DNA of 64,000 nt from Patulibacter americanus DSM 16676 (GCF_000420025.1 NZ_ATUD01000006.1:186001-250000); one strand, 5' to 3'. Numbered from the stretch's first letter, positions 34,711 through 43,713 are shown. The notes: a model not told the origin generated them from the sequence alone. Program-made: numbers and translations.

Positions 34711-35502
34711 GTGCTGCTGCGCACGACGGAGCCCCGCGAGGTCGCCTCGCCCCTGACGCGCACGCTGCGCGTCCCGTTGGCCGACGGCGGCGTCACGACC
34801 GTCCACGTCGCCGAGCACGCCCGCCGCGACGTGCGGCTGCGGGTGCGCCGCCTCCCCGGCCTGACCCCGCTCGCCGCCTGGTGCGCCGCGGAGGGCGTCA
34901 CCGAGGCGCTCGTCGGCGGCTTCTTCCTGCGCGACCCGGCCGTCGCGCCCGGGGTGGTGGGTGGCGGCCGGCCCCTCGGCGAGCTGCGCGCGGCCGGCGA
35001 GGCGCTGGACCACGTGCCGTTCCTCGCCCCGTGGGACGGCCTGCGCGCCTGCGTGCACGCCGACGGCACGGACGTCTCGGTGACGCGCCGCGGCGAGCTG
35101 CCCGCCGCGCCGGCCGGCGACCTGCTGCAGGCCGGCCCGCTGCTCGTGCGCGACGGCTGGCCCGTCGACATCGCCCCGGAGGGCTTCTCCGCCGGCGCCG
35201 CCCAGTTCGACTCCGACATCACGGACGGCCGCCACCCGCGCGCCGCGCTCGGCGTGGACCACGACCGCCTGATCGCCGTGGCGTGCGACGGCCGCGCCGA
35301 CGACGAGGCCGGCCTGACGCTCGGCGAGCTCACCGCGGTGCTGCTGGGCCTCGGCGCCCGCGACGCGCTGAACCTCGATGGCGGCGGCTCGACGAGCCTC
35401 GTCTCCGGCGGCACCCTGCGCAACGTCCCGCGCCAGGCGCACGGTGTCCCGCTCCCGGGCGGCCGTGGGATCGCCACGGCGCTGGTCTTCGAAGGCGCCT
35501 GA
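34711..35502 (+). CDS. Phosphodiester glycosidase family protein (NAGPA-like)
   Basis: Protein of 263 residues matching the phosphodiester glycosidase/NAGPA domain, known from the enzyme that uncovers mannose-6-phosphate and from bacterial exopolysaccharide proteins. The hallmark ARDALNLDGGGSTSLV is near residue 220, and EALVGGFFLRDP and AALGVDHDRLIAVACDGR fit the family. No signal peptide is visible, so it may be cytoplasmic, unlike most relatives. GTG start with CATCCT 7 nt upstream as a possible leaderless box. Confidence 0.82.
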   Translation: MLLRTTEPREVASPLTRTLRVPLADGGVTTVHVAEHARRDVRLRVRRLPGLTPLAAWCAAEGVTEALVGGFFLRDPAVAPGVVGGGRPLGELRAAGEALDHVPFLAPWDGLRACVHADGTDVSVTRRGELPAAPAGDLLQAGPLLVRDGWPVDIAPEGFSAGAAQFDSDITDGRHPRAALGVDHDRLIAVACDGRADDEAGLTLGELTAVLLGLGARDALNLDGGGSTSLVSGGTLRNVPRQAHGVPLPGGRGIATALVFEGA

Positions 35503-35549
35503 AGCGCGCGCCTGCCACCCCGGGGCCGAGCCGCTCGACCCGCGGGCCG

Positions 35550-35555
35550 TAGCAT
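35550..35555 (+). promoter_or_regulatory. Leaderless -10 (TAGCAT) of the GT4 gene
   Basis: TAGCAT ends 6 nt before the GTG at 35562. This is the signal that fixes that GTG as the start. Confidence 0.55.
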
Positions 35556-35561
35556 CGAGGG

Positions 35562-36911
35562 GTGCGCGTCGTGAACGGTCTGTACTTCTTTCCGCGCGGC
35601 GGGTCGTCCCACGTGGCCCGCGCGCTGGCGGGTGGCCTACCGCGCGACGGCTGGGACGTGACGCTCCTCTCCGGGTCCCTGGGCGGCGGGTTCGGCGACG
35701 CCCGTGCCTTCTACGCGGGCCTCGACGTCCACGCGGTCGACTTCGCGGCGGGCGACGCCCCGATGCAGGGCTCGTTCGAGGACCGTCCCGGCGCGCCGGA
35801 CCGGTGCTTCGCCCGCATCGACGAGGACGAGTACGAGCAGCACGTGGCGGCCTGGTCCCGGGCGCTGGAGGCCGTCGACGCGGCGGACGCGAGCGTGCTG
35901 CACCTGCACCACCTGACGCCGCTGAACGAGGCCGCCGCCCGCGTGGCCCCGGAGGTGCCGGTCGTCGGCCACCTGCACGGCACGGAGCTGCTGCTGCTCG
36001 AGCAGATCGCCGCGGGCGCGCCGGAGGAGTGGCCCCACGCGCAGGCATGGGCGGCCCGGATGCGCCGCTGGGCACGCACCTGCGCGCGCCTGCTGGTGCT
36101 CTCGCCCTCCCAGGTCGGGCGCGCCACGGAGCTGCTCGGCGTGCCCGCGTCGGCGTGCGTCGTCGTCCCCAACGGGTTCGAGCCGGACACCTTCCGCCCG
36201 GCGCCCGTCGACCGTGGCGCGTTCTGGCACGACCAGCTCGTGGCGCACCCGCGGGGCTGGGCTCCCGGCGAGGAGGCGGGGAGCGTCGCCTACACCGCCG
36301 AGCAGGTCGCGGAGCTCGAGGACGCCGTCGTCGTCCTCGCCGTCGGCCGCTACACCGCGGTCAAGCGGCTGGGGCTGCTCGTGCGGGCCTTCGCGCGGGC
36401 CCAGCGCCGCACGCGCCGGCCGGCAGCGCTCGTGATCGTCGGCGGCCACCCGGGGGAGTGGGAGGACGAGCATCCGCTGCAGGCGATCGAAGCCAGCGGG
36501 GCCGAGCGCGTGTTCCTCGCCGGCTGGCACGACCACGACGAGCTGCCCGCGTTCCTCAACGCCGCCGACCTGCAGGCGCTCGCGTCCGTCCGCGAGCAGT
36601 TCGGGCTCGTGCTGGTGGAGGGCATGGCCTGCGGACTGCCGGCGATCGCGGTCGACCGCTTCGGCCCGGCCGACATCGTCGACCCCCAGCGCACGGGTTG
36701 GCTCGTCGAGCCGGACGACGAGGCCGGCCTGGCCGACGCGATCGTCGTGGCCGTGGACGACGGCGAGGAGCGCGCGCGCCGCGGCATCGCCGCGCGCCGT
36801 GTCGCCCGCGAGACGTGGTCGTGGCCGGCGCTCGCGCACCGCGTCTCGGACGTGCTCGAGGAGGCCACGGGCGTGGGCGGCGCCGCGCGGACGGAGGCCC
36901 GGCGCGGCTGA
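35562..36911 (+). CDS. Glycosyltransferase family 4
   Basis: GT-B fold glycosyltransferase of 449 residues. The N-terminal Rossmann half begins VNGLYFFPRGGSSHVARALAGGL; the C-terminal half holds AVGRYTAVKRLGLLVRAF, the nucleotide-sugar-binding E-x7-E as EQFGLVLVE within VREQFGLVLVEGMACGLPAI, and WLVEPDDEAGLADAI. It probably makes a cell-surface glycan or glycolipid; acceptor unknown. It follows the phosphodiester glycosidase gene on the same strand with its own promoter. Confidence 0.9.
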   Translation: MRVVNGLYFFPRGGSSHVARALAGGLPRDGWDVTLLSGSLGGGFGDARAFYAGLDVHAVDFAAGDAPMQGSFEDRPGAPDRCFARIDEDEYEQHVAAWSRALEAVDAADASVLHLHHLTPLNEAAARVAPEVPVVGHLHGTELLLLEQIAAGAPEEWPHAQAWAARMRRWARTCARLLVLSPSQVGRATELLGVPASACVVVPNGFEPDTFRPAPVDRGAFWHDQLVAHPRGWAPGEEAGSVAYTAEQVAELEDAVVVLAVGRYTAVKRLGLLVRAFARAQRRTRRPAALVIVGGHPGEWEDEHPLQAIEASGAERVFLAGWHDHDELPAFLNAADLQALASVREQFGLVLVEGMACGLPAIAVDRFGPADIVDPQRTGWLVEPDDEAGLADAIVVAVDDGEERARRGIAARRVARETWSWPALAHRVSDVLEEATGVGGAARTEARRG

Positions 36912-36975
36912 GGACTGCGCCGGGCCGCCTCCCGCACGCGGTGCAGGGCCCGACCGGCGCCCCTTGGTCGCGGTC

Positions 36976-37713
36976 CTACGTCGGCGAGGAGGGCGTGATC
37001 GACGGTCCGCCACCGCGAGGGCGACCGGCCGCCCCGTCTCCCGCGGTCGGTGTCGGTCCCGGCGGATCGACCTCGTCCGGCCCCGCCCGCTCCCGCCGGA
37101 AGTGGGCCAGGATCAGCACGCTCATCACCGCGGCGTAGAGGCACCAGACCGAGGTGAACTCCTCCTCCTGCAGCGTCGCCGCGAAGGCCAGGCCGACGAC
37201 GTTCACGATCCCGAACGTCCGCAGGTGGCGGCGGCTCGAGAGCAGCGCGGGCGCGCAGACCGCGAGCACGTAGGCCGTCGCACTGGGGATCGCGTAGGGG
37301 GTGTGGGTCGTGTAGGCGACGCAGTGGGCGCGCTCCTCGGCGAGGATCGGCCAGTGGGTGACCTGCCAGAGCAGGAAGAGGCCCGTGAGCACGCCGAGCA
37401 CGACGAACGGCCACAGCCAGCGCCGCCGGCGGGCGTCGCGCTCGAGCAGCGCGAACCCGATCGGCACGAGCATCGGCAGGATCGCCTGCGCGTAGATCAC
37501 GTAGGCGTCGCGGGCCGCGTCTCCGAGGGCGGGGGAGACCTGGCCGCGGAGGCCGAGCCAGACGAAGCCCTCCGTGATCTGGTGCAGCCCGAACCCCAGG
37601 GGCAGCGCCCCGATCACGAGGTCGCGCGGCCGCCGCACGGCCATCAGGGTGGCGACGCCCACGCCGGCGATCGCGGTGCCGGCGACGAAGTCGACCTCGG
37701 GCGAGAGACACAT
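36976..37713 (-). CDS. DUF6629 family membrane protein
   Basis: Membrane protein of 245 residues starting MCLSPEVDFVAGTAIAGVGVATL, which is the recognisable beginning of the DUF6629 family (MCFSA...). Seven hydrophobic segments follow, including IGALPLGFGLHQITEGFVWLGL and GIVNVVGLAFAATLQEEEFTSVWCLYAAV. The C-terminal 45 residues are polar and Pro/Gly-rich. Function unknown in the family. A TAAGGT element lies 10 nt before the ATG, slightly farther than the usual leaderless spacing here. Confidence 0.8.
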   Translation of the reverse strand: MCLSPEVDFVAGTAIAGVGVATLMAVRRPRDLVIGALPLGFGLHQITEGFVWLGLRGQVSPALGDAARDAYVIYAQAILPMLVPIGFALLERDARRRRWLWPFVVLGVLTGLFLLWQVTHWPILAEERAHCVAYTTHTPYAIPSATAYVLAVCAPALLSSRRHLRTFGIVNVVGLAFAATLQEEEFTSVWCLYAAVMSVLILAHFRRERAGPDEVDPPGPTPTAGDGAAGRPRGGGPSITPSSPT

Positions 37714-37747
37714 CCGGCGCACCACCTTACGCGGCGCGCCGCGAGGG

Positions 37748-37960
37748 CTACACCTCGGTGACGCGGTGCCCGATGTCGAGCGTGACCTGGAAGTGCTCGA
37801 CGGTGCCGTCGGTGACGTGCCCGCGGACGGACGTGACGTCGAACCACTCGACGTGGTCGACGGACTTGCTCGTGGCGACGATCGCCTTGCGGATGGCGTC
37901 GTCGACGCCCTCCGTGGAGCTGCCGGTGACCTTGATGGTGCGGTAGACGTTGTCGGACAT
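37748..37960 (-). CDS. Dodecin
   Basis: Flavin-storage protein of 70 residues, full length for the family, assembling as a dodecamer that stacks flavin or CoA-related ligands. It begins VYRTIKVTGSSTEGVDDAIRKAI and includes VDHVEWFDV with the flavin-stacking Trp, then HFQVTLDIGHRV. GGAGG is 6 nt before the ATG. It lies upstream of the DUF6629 gene on the same strand. Confidence 0.95.
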   Translation of the reverse strand: MSDNVYRTIKVTGSSTEGVDDAIRKAIVATSKSVDHVEWFDVTSVRGHVTDGTVEHFQVTLDIGHRVTEV

Positions 37961-38063
37961 GGGGGTCCTCCAGGGTCGGGTGCGGACGGGGCGGCCGACG
38001 GCCGCCCCTGAGCGGCTCGTACCCGCGGGTTGGACGCGTCAACCCGGCGCAGGGCCGTGCGGC

Positions 38064-38069
38064 TAGGTT
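38064..38069 (+). promoter_or_regulatory. Leaderless -10 (TAGGTT)
   Basis: TAGGTT ends 7 nt before the ATG at 38077, supporting that start over the TTG at 38068. Confidence 0.5.
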
Positions 38070-38076
38070 GAGGTGC

Positions 38077-38649
38077 ATGAGCAGCGGCACCTTCTCGGCG
38101 GTCTTCGCGGACGCCCCTGAGGGGTGCCCCGTGCTGGAGGACGTGACGGGTCCCGTCGCCCGTCCCCTGGCGCGGTGGGAGGACGGCCGGGGTGTCGCGG
38201 CCCTCTGGCTCCGTCGGCCGCACGACGGCGTCCTGCGGTTCGGGGTCGCGGTCGGACTGCGCGACGCCGCGGGGACATCGTGGGTGGAGGAGGCCGACGA
38301 CCCCTGGGAGGACGCCGGGGAAGAGCTCGACGCCATGGCCGGCGAGGCCCCGGCGCTCGCGCCGTTCGCGGTGTTCTCCGTGGAGCTCGGCGTCTCGGAG
38401 CACCGCGCGCGACCGCACGCCGTCGTCACGTGGGGGATGGCCCACCCGCTCGTCACGACGGTGACCGTCGCCGGCTCGGGATCGCCGGGTTCGACGGCGA
38501 TCGCCGGCGGCGCCCGCGTCTTCGTCGCCGGGATCTGGGCGGGCGAGAGGGAGCAGAAGGCGCTCCTGCGGCGGGACGGGCTGCCCCTGCTCGGACTCGA
38601 CGCCGCGGGTCGGGTGATCACCGAGCTGCGGACGGATCGAGCCGGGTGA
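38077..38649 (+). CDS. Hypothetical protein
   Basis: No recognised family. The 190-residue protein has no signal peptide or membrane helix. It is Trp- and acid-rich (LARWEDGRGVAALWLRRPHDG, SWVEEADDPWEDAGEEL) and ends with short beta-like segments (VFVAGIWAGEREQKALLRRDGLPLLGLDAAGRV). The leaderless box supports translation from 38077. It is divergent from dodecin and convergent with the FUSC gene. Confidence 0.6.
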   Translation: MSSGTFSAVFADAPEGCPVLEDVTGPVARPLARWEDGRGVAALWLRRPHDGVLRFGVAVGLRDAAGTSWVEEADDPWEDAGEELDAMAGEAPALAPFAVFSVELGVSEHRARPHAVVTWGMAHPLVTTVTVAGSGSPGSTAIAGGARVFVAGIWAGEREQKALLRRDGLPLLGLDAAGRVITELRTDRAG

Positions 38650-38656
38650 GGGCGAG

Positions 38657-38672
38657 CGGGCCGTGCGGCCCG
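38657..38672. terminator. Hairpin between convergent genes
   Basis: CGGGCCGTGCGGCCCG, a near-perfect palindrome in the 40-bp gap before the FUSC stop. Confidence 0.45.
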
Positions 38673-38689
38673 TCCGGGGAGTCCGCCGC

Positions 38690-40591
38690 TCAGCCCGCGA
38701 CCGGCGCGAGCTCGTCCAGGCGGCGGTGCAGTTCGGCGAGCGTGTCCGTCGTGCGCGGCAGCCCCGGAAGCCGCGGCGGCTCCGGCAGGGAGCCGTCGGG
38801 GACGCGCCCCGCGGCCCGGGCGGCGTAGTCCTGGAGGGTGGCGTCTACGAGCCGCGGGTCGACGCTGCCGTCGGCCGTCTCCGGGGTCGCGGGCACCGTG
38901 AGGGCCAGGCGCGCGAGGCGGTCGACCGTCGACGTCAGCGGCCAGCGGGCGTCGTCGCGAGGGTCGCGGCGCAGAGCGTCGCCGACCGCGTCGGCCTCGG
39001 CGGCGCGCAGGCGGACGATCGCGTCGTGGACCCGCCGGCGGCCCGCGAGCAGTCCGCCGCGGGTGGCGCCCGGGGTCACCATCGGCACGAGCACCGCGGC
39101 GGCCGCGCGGATCGCCTCGGCCTGCGCGTCGGGCAGGTGGCCGGCCGACGCGCGTGGCCGTGTGAGCAGCACCAGCACGGCGGCGACGGCGCAGCCCACG
39201 AGCGTGTCGACGAGGCGCACGTCGAGCAGCCCCTCGACGGTCCGGCCGGCGCCCGAGACGCTGATGAGGAGCAGGACGAGCGGCGTGATCGCGGTGACCG
39301 CCAGCCCGTAGCTCGCGACGATCACCGCCTCGATCCCGAGCTGCAGCACGACGATGAGGGCGATCTTCACCGCGTCGGACGGGTCGAGCGCGAAGATGGC
39401 GCCCGCGACGACGACGCCCAGCGCCGTGCCGACCGCGCGGTGCGCCCCGCGCTGGCGCGCCACGGTCAGCGACGAGCCCTGCAGGACGGCCACGGCGCTC
39501 GCGGCGACCCAGGAGGGGTGGTCCAGGCCGAGAGCGTGCCCGACCGCCAGGCCCGCCAGGACGGCCAGCCCGATGCGCAGTGCGACGCGCCGGTGCGGGG
39601 AGCCGCGGCGCAGCGACCAGCCCAGCGGGGCGCGCCAGCGCGGGTCGAGCTCGGCGGGCTCGCCCGGGCGCGGCACCGGGTCGGACGCCCAGGCGTCGCG
39701 CGCGACGGCGGCGGCGTGCGCCAACCGCGGGCCCGCCGGCAGCGTCGGGGCGTCCGGGAACGGCCCCGGGGCGGTGCCGTCGGCCAGGGCGCGCAGACCG
39801 GCCGCCCAGCGCGCGTCGAGCGGCCCCGAGCCCTCGACCTCGAGCGCCAGCGCCGACTCGAGCAGCAGCTCGGCGGCGAGCACCCGGCGCGACCAGCACA
39901 GGCCGTCGGCGCTCGTGGCGCCGTCCGTGGTCTCGAGCGCGGCGCGCACCGCGACGATCGCGTCGTGCCCGGCGTCCTGCGCCCGCGGGGTGCCGACGGC
40001 GGCGAGCAGCCCGGCCACGGCCCCGTGGGCGCGACGGGTCGCGGCGCCCTCCGGGCCGGGTCGGCGCAGGGCCCAGGGCACCATCGCGACGAGCCACGCC
40101 AGCACGCCGCCACCCAGGACCAGCGCCGCGCGGGAGGGAGCCGCGGACGCGTCGACCGGGAGCGTCGTGGCCAGCAGGAACGTCAGGATCACGAAGTACT
40201 CCCGCGGCGGCCCGACCCGCAGCGCCAGGGCGCCGAGCGCCGAGACGATCGCGAGCACCGCTCCTACCGCGCAGGTCAGGACGACGCTGCCGGCGACGAG
40301 CGTGCCCAGGCCCATCGCGACGGTCAACGCCACGCCGACGAGGGCGAGCAGCCCGGCGCGCCGGCGGTAGGGCAGGTCGCCGCCGTAGACCGCGACGAAG
40401 CTGCCGAGCGCCGCTTGACCGCCCTCCGCCACGTGACCCGTCGCGAGCCCGAGGACGAGGGGCAGGCCGACGGCGACGGCCGCGCGCACCGCCACCCACC
40501 GTCGGGCGCCTGCCGCGGTCGCGAGCGCCCGTAGCGCCGCCGCGACCCGGCCGGCGGCGGGGCGGCGGTCGGCGGGGCGCGAGGCGGGCAT
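38690..40591 (-). CDS. FUSC-family membrane protein (aromatic acid exporter-like)
   Basis: Membrane protein of 633 residues with two blocks of about six helices separated by a soluble helical domain (residues 185-330), the FUSC architecture of AaeB/YccS-type efflux proteins. The second block carries LRIGLAVLAGLAVGHALGLDHPSWVAASAVAVLQGSS, the FUSC core motif, and VGTALGVVVAGAIF. GGAGG lies very close to the ATG at 40591. It is divergent from the GntR gene. Substrate unknown; exporters of aromatic acids are the best-known relatives. Confidence 0.87.
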   Translation of the reverse strand: MPASRPADRRPAAGRVAAALRALATAAGARRWVAVRAAVAVGLPLVLGLATGHVAEGGQAALGSFVAVYGGDLPYRRRAGLLALVGVALTVAMGLGTLVAGSVVLTCAVGAVLAIVSALGALALRVGPPREYFVILTFLLATTLPVDASAAPSRAALVLGGGVLAWLVAMVPWALRRPGPEGAATRRAHGAVAGLLAAVGTPRAQDAGHDAIVAVRAALETTDGATSADGLCWSRRVLAAELLLESALALEVEGSGPLDARWAAGLRALADGTAPGPFPDAPTLPAGPRLAHAAAVARDAWASDPVPRPGEPAELDPRWRAPLGWSLRRGSPHRRVALRIGLAVLAGLAVGHALGLDHPSWVAASAVAVLQGSSLTVARQRGAHRAVGTALGVVVAGAIFALDPSDAVKIALIVVLQLGIEAVIVASYGLAVTAITPLVLLLISVSGAGRTVEGLLDVRLVDTLVGCAVAAVLVLLTRPRASAGHLPDAQAEAIRAAAAVLVPMVTPGATRGGLLAGRRRVHDAIVRLRAAEADAVGDALRRDPRDDARWPLTSTVDRLARLALTVPATPETADGSVDPRLVDATLQDYAARAAGRVPDGSLPEPPRLPGLPRTTDTLAELHRRLDELAPVAG

Positions 40592-40644
40592 CGCCCTCCA
40601 TGGTGGCGGACGACGGGGCCCGCGCGCTGCTAGAACCCCGCCCC

Positions 40645-41340
40645 ATGGCCGACCCCTCGGAACCCCGCCGGGTGTCGGACACCGTCCACGAGCGGCTGCG
40701 CGCCGAGATCCTCGACGGGCGCCTGGCCCCCGGCGACGCCGTGCCCTCCGAGCGGGCGCTGGCCGAGGACCTCGGGGTCAACCGCCACGCGGTCCGCGAG
40801 GCCCTGAAGCGGCTGGAGCAGGCGGGGCTCGTCCGCATCACCCAGGGGGGCGCGACGCGCGTGCAGGACTGGCGCGACCACGGCGGGATGGACCTGCTCC
40901 TCGACCTCGCTCGCGGCGGTGGTACGGCGGACGCGCCGCCCCACGAGGTCGTCGTCTCCGTGCTAGAGCTGCGCGCGCTGATCGGGGTGGACGCCGCCCG
41001 GCGGTTCGTGTCCCGGGCCGGCGACGGGGCCCGGGGCCGGGCCGCGGCGCTCGCCGAGGCCGTCGCCGCGGCGGTCGAGACCGACGACAGCGGCCTAGTG
41101 GAGCGCTACGAGGACCTCTGGCGGGCCATCGTCGCGGGGGCCGGCAACGTCGCCTACCGGCTCATGCTCAACTCGCTGACCGACACCGTGGCGGCCTACC
41201 CCGCGCTGGCCCGCGAGCTGGCGCCGTCGGACCCCGCGCCGCTGCGGGAGCTCGCCGCCGCGCTCCGGGCCGGCGACGAGGAGCGCGCGGTCGCGCTGCT
41301 GGCGGAACAGCTGCACGGCGACGTGCGGCGCGCGGCCTGA
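40645..41340 (+). CDS. GntR/FadR-family (FCD) transcriptional regulator
   Basis: Regulator of 231 residues. Residues 1-75 are the winged HTH (VHERLRAEILDGRLAPGDAVPSERALAEDLGVNRHAVREALKRLEQAGLVRI), closer to fatty-acid FadR in its NRHAVREALKRLEQ helix. The rest is the all-helical effector domain. TAGAAC lies 8 nt before the ATG and there is no Shine-Dalgarno sequence. It is followed by two TGGT-N3-ACCA operators in front of a lipid hydroxylase gene, and by analogy with FadR an acyl-CoA effector is possible (inference). Confidence 0.9.
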   Translation: MADPSEPRRVSDTVHERLRAEILDGRLAPGDAVPSERALAEDLGVNRHAVREALKRLEQAGLVRITQGGATRVQDWRDHGGMDLLLDLARGGGTADAPPHEVVVSVLELRALIGVDAARRFVSRAGDGARGRAAALAEAVAAAVETDDSGLVERYEDLWRAIVAGAGNVAYRLMLNSLTDTVAAYPALARELAPSDPAPLRELAAALRAGDEERAVALLAEQLHGDVRRAA

Positions 41341-41400
41341 GTCGCCGGCTGGGGCCGCGCGGGCGGCGTGAGGCCTCCTGTCCGATCGGGCGGGGCGAGG

Positions 41401-41429
41401 TTGACACCGTCTCCGCGCACTGGTACAAC
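41401..41429 (+). promoter_or_regulatory. Promoter of the hydroxylase gene
   Basis: Consensus TTGACA (41401-41406), 17-bp spacer, TACAAC (41424-41429). The -10 lies inside the first GntR-type operator. Confidence 0.7.
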
Positions 41430-41433
41430 CAGT
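41419..41433. promoter_or_regulatory. GntR-type operator 1
   Basis: Perfect inverted repeat ACTGG-TACAA-CCAGT, core TGGT-ACA-ACCA, the FadR/GntR consensus shape, overlapping the -10. Confidence 0.75.
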
Positions 41434-41438
41434 AAAGT

Positions 41439-41455
41439 AACTGGTTGGACCAGTT
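41439..41455. promoter_or_regulatory. GntR-type operator 2
   Basis: Perfect inverted repeat AACTGG-TTGGA-CCAGTT, core TGGT-TGG-ACCA, 21 bp after operator 1. Confidence 0.75.
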
Positions 41456-41505
41456 GGCCGATCGGTCGCGCTGCCCGCGGCCGGGTCCCCGGACCGGAGC
41501 GCCCC

Positions 41506-42423
41506 ATGGACGACCTCATCCTCGCCGCCATCCCGTTCTTCCTGCTCTTCCTCGTGCTCGAGGTGATCGCGCTGCGGCACGCCGCGCACGAGCACGCGGA
41601 AGACCCGTCCGGGCCCGTCGGCTACGCGGCTCGCGACACCGCGACGAGCCTGGCGATGGGGCTGGGCAGCCTGGGCTTCAAGGCGGTGCTCAAGCTCGGG
41701 GCGGTCGTCGTCTTCGCGGCGGTCTACGAGCTCGTCCCGTTCCACATGCCGATGGACCACGTCTGGCCGTGGCTCGTGCTGTTGTTCGCCGAGGATCTGG
41801 CCTACTACGCGTACCACCGCGGGCACCACCGCGTCCGGGTGCTCTGGGCCACGCACGTCGTCCACCACTCCTCGCAGCACTACAACCTGTCGACGGCGCT
41901 GCGGCAGGACTGGTCGCCCTTCACCGCGCCCGTCTTCTGGCTGCCGCTGGCGCTGATCGGGTTCCCGCCGTGGGCGATCCTGCTCGCGCAGAGCTGGAAC
42001 CTGATCTACCAGTTCCTCCTGCACACCGAGGCGGTGGACAAGCTCCCCCGGCCCGTCGAGCTCGTGATGAACACCCCGAGCCACCACCGCGTCCACCACG
42101 GGGTGCAGGACCAGTACCTCGACCGGAACTACGCGGGCATCTTCATCGTCTGGGACCGCCTGTTCGGGACGTTCGAGCCCGAGGGCGAGCGCGTCCGCTA
42201 CGGCCTGACGACGAACATCGAGACCCACAACCCGGTCAAGGTCGCGTACCACGAGTGGTACGCGCTGACGCGCGACGTCCGGCGTGCGCGGGGCTGGCGC
42301 GACCGGGTCTCCTACCTGCTGCGCGGACCGGGTTGGGCACCGGCCGGGGAGGCCGATCCCGCAGCGGACGCGGCGCCCCTGCGGACCGGGGGCACCTCTT
42401 CCGGGGCGGTCCCCGCGGGCTGA
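41506..42423 (+). CDS. Sterol desaturase/fatty acid hydroxylase family protein
   Basis: Membrane-bound di-iron oxygenase of 305 residues, hydroxylating or desaturating lipids. The His clusters YHRGHH, HVVHHSSQH, HTEAVD and SHHRVHHG ligate the iron pair; hydrophobic segments lie at the N-terminus and around residues 50-90 and 145-175. GGAG is 6 nt before the ATG at 41506. It is under a TTGACA promoter overlapped by two GntR operators, so the neighbouring regulator probably controls it. The exact lipid is unknown. Confidence 0.9.
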   Translation: MDDLILAAIPFFLLFLVLEVIALRHAAHEHAEDPSGPVGYAARDTATSLAMGLGSLGFKAVLKLGAVVVFAAVYELVPFHMPMDHVWPWLVLLFAEDLAYYAYHRGHHRVRVLWATHVVHHSSQHYNLSTALRQDWSPFTAPVFWLPLALIGFPPWAILLAQSWNLIYQFLLHTEAVDKLPRPVELVMNTPSHHRVHHGVQDQYLDRNYAGIFIVWDRLFGTFEPEGERVRYGLTTNIETHNPVKVAYHEWYALTRDVRRARGWRDRVSYLLRGPGWAPAGEADPAADAAPLRTGGTSSGAVPAG

Positions 42424-42462
42424 CGGCGGGCACCCCGGGTGGCGCCGCGCGGCCCGGCCTGC

Positions 42463-42468
42463 CAGCCT
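42463..42468 (+). promoter_or_regulatory. Candidate leaderless -10 (CAGCCT) of ligD polymerase gene
   Basis: CAGCCT ends 6 nt before the ATG at 42475. It is a CANNNT variant of the local motif. Confidence 0.3.
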
Positions 42469-42474
42469 GCCCGC

Positions 42475-43644
42475 ATGGCCAAGGAGGAGACGACGATCGA
42501 GGTGGCCGGACACGACGTCCGGCTGTCCAACCCGAGCAAGGTCTTCTTCCCGTCCCGGGCGGACCGCGGGGACGGGCTGGGGCCGGAGAAGGCGATCACG
42601 AAGCTCGACCTCGTCGAGTACTACCTCGCGGTCGCGGGCGGACCCAGCGGCACGGAGCAGGCCGGCGGCGCCGTGCTGCACCTGCACGAGCGCCCCGGCG
42701 CGCTCAAGCGATTCACGGACGGCATCACGAAGGAGCCGTTCTTCCAGAAGCGCGTGCAGGACTCGGCTCCCGAGTGGCTGCAGACGGCCGTCGTCAGCTT
42801 CCCCAGCGGGCGCACCGCCCGCGAGCTCGTCGTGAACGACGCCGCGCACCTCGTCTGGGCCGTGCAGCTCGGGGTGATCGACTTCAACCCGTGGCCCGTG
42901 CGCCGCGCCGACCTCGACCACCCGGACGAGCTGCGGGTCGACCTGGACCCCTCGCCCGACGTCGGTTGGCGCGAGGTCCGCCTCGTCGCGATGGTGGTCA
43001 AGGACGTGCTCGAGGAGCACGGCCTGACCGGGTTCCCGAAGACCTCGGGCTCGCGCGGGATCCACATCAACGTGCGGGTGAAGCCCGAGCACGACTTCAC
43101 GGGCGTGCGCCGCGCCGCGCTGGCCTTGGCCCGCGAGGTCGAACGCCGCGTGCCGGACCTGGCGACGTCGAAGTGGTGGAAGGAGGAGCGCGCGGGCGTC
43201 TTCCTCGACTACAACCAGAACGCCCGCGACCGCACGGTGGCGTCGGCGTGGTCCGTCCGCCCGACACCCGAGGCGCGCGTGTCGATGCCGCTCACGTGGG
43301 ACCAGGTCCCGGACGCGGAGCTCGAGGACTTCCGGCTCGACACGGTGCCGGCGCTCTACGCGCAGCACGGCGATCCGCACGCGGCGATCGACGCCCACGC
43401 CGGAAGCCTGGAAGGGCTGCTCGACCTGGCCCGGCGGGACGAGGAGGGCGGCCTGGGCGACGCTCCGTGGCCGCCGCACTTCGCCAAGGGCGCGAGCGAG
43501 CCGAAGCGCGTGGCCCCGAGCCGCGCGAAGCCGTCGGAGTCGCGGGCGAAGAAGCGGCCCTCCGTCGCCGCGAAGAAGGCGGCGACGAAGAAGCCGGACC
43601 CGCGAAAGGATCCGGAGGCCCGGAAGAAGCGCGCGGAGGGCTGA
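42475..43644 (+). CDS. LigD-type polymerase (PolDom) of non-homologous end joining
   Basis: Archaeo-eukaryotic-primase-type polymerase of 389 residues, the fill-in enzyme of bacterial end joining. LSNPSKVFFP opens the domain; the metal-binding acids are in LRVDLDPSPD near residue 156, the nucleotide-binding motif is KTSGSRGIHI, and FLDYNQNARDRTVASAWSVRPTPEARVSMPL is diagnostic. The C-terminal 60 residues are Lys/Ala/Pro-rich and probably bind DNA or a partner. The ligase is separately encoded at 45773. No Ku gene is in the window. Confidence 0.92.
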   Translation: MAKEETTIEVAGHDVRLSNPSKVFFPSRADRGDGLGPEKAITKLDLVEYYLAVAGGPSGTEQAGGAVLHLHERPGALKRFTDGITKEPFFQKRVQDSAPEWLQTAVVSFPSGRTARELVVNDAAHLVWAVQLGVIDFNPWPVRRADLDHPDELRVDLDPSPDVGWREVRLVAMVVKDVLEEHGLTGFPKTSGSRGIHINVRVKPEHDFTGVRRAALALAREVERRVPDLATSKWWKEERAGVFLDYNQNARDRTVASAWSVRPTPEARVSMPLTWDQVPDAELEDFRLDTVPALYAQHGDPHAAIDAHAGSLEGLLDLARRDEEGGLGDAPWPPHFAKGASEPKRVAPSRAKPSESRAKKRPSVAAKKAATKKPDPRKDPEARKKRAEG

Positions 43645-43713
43645 GCGCGCCGGCGCTGCCGCGCGGCGCCGCCCAATCGGGCTGGGGTCGTCCGGAGGGT
43701 GCTGCGGCCGCGA

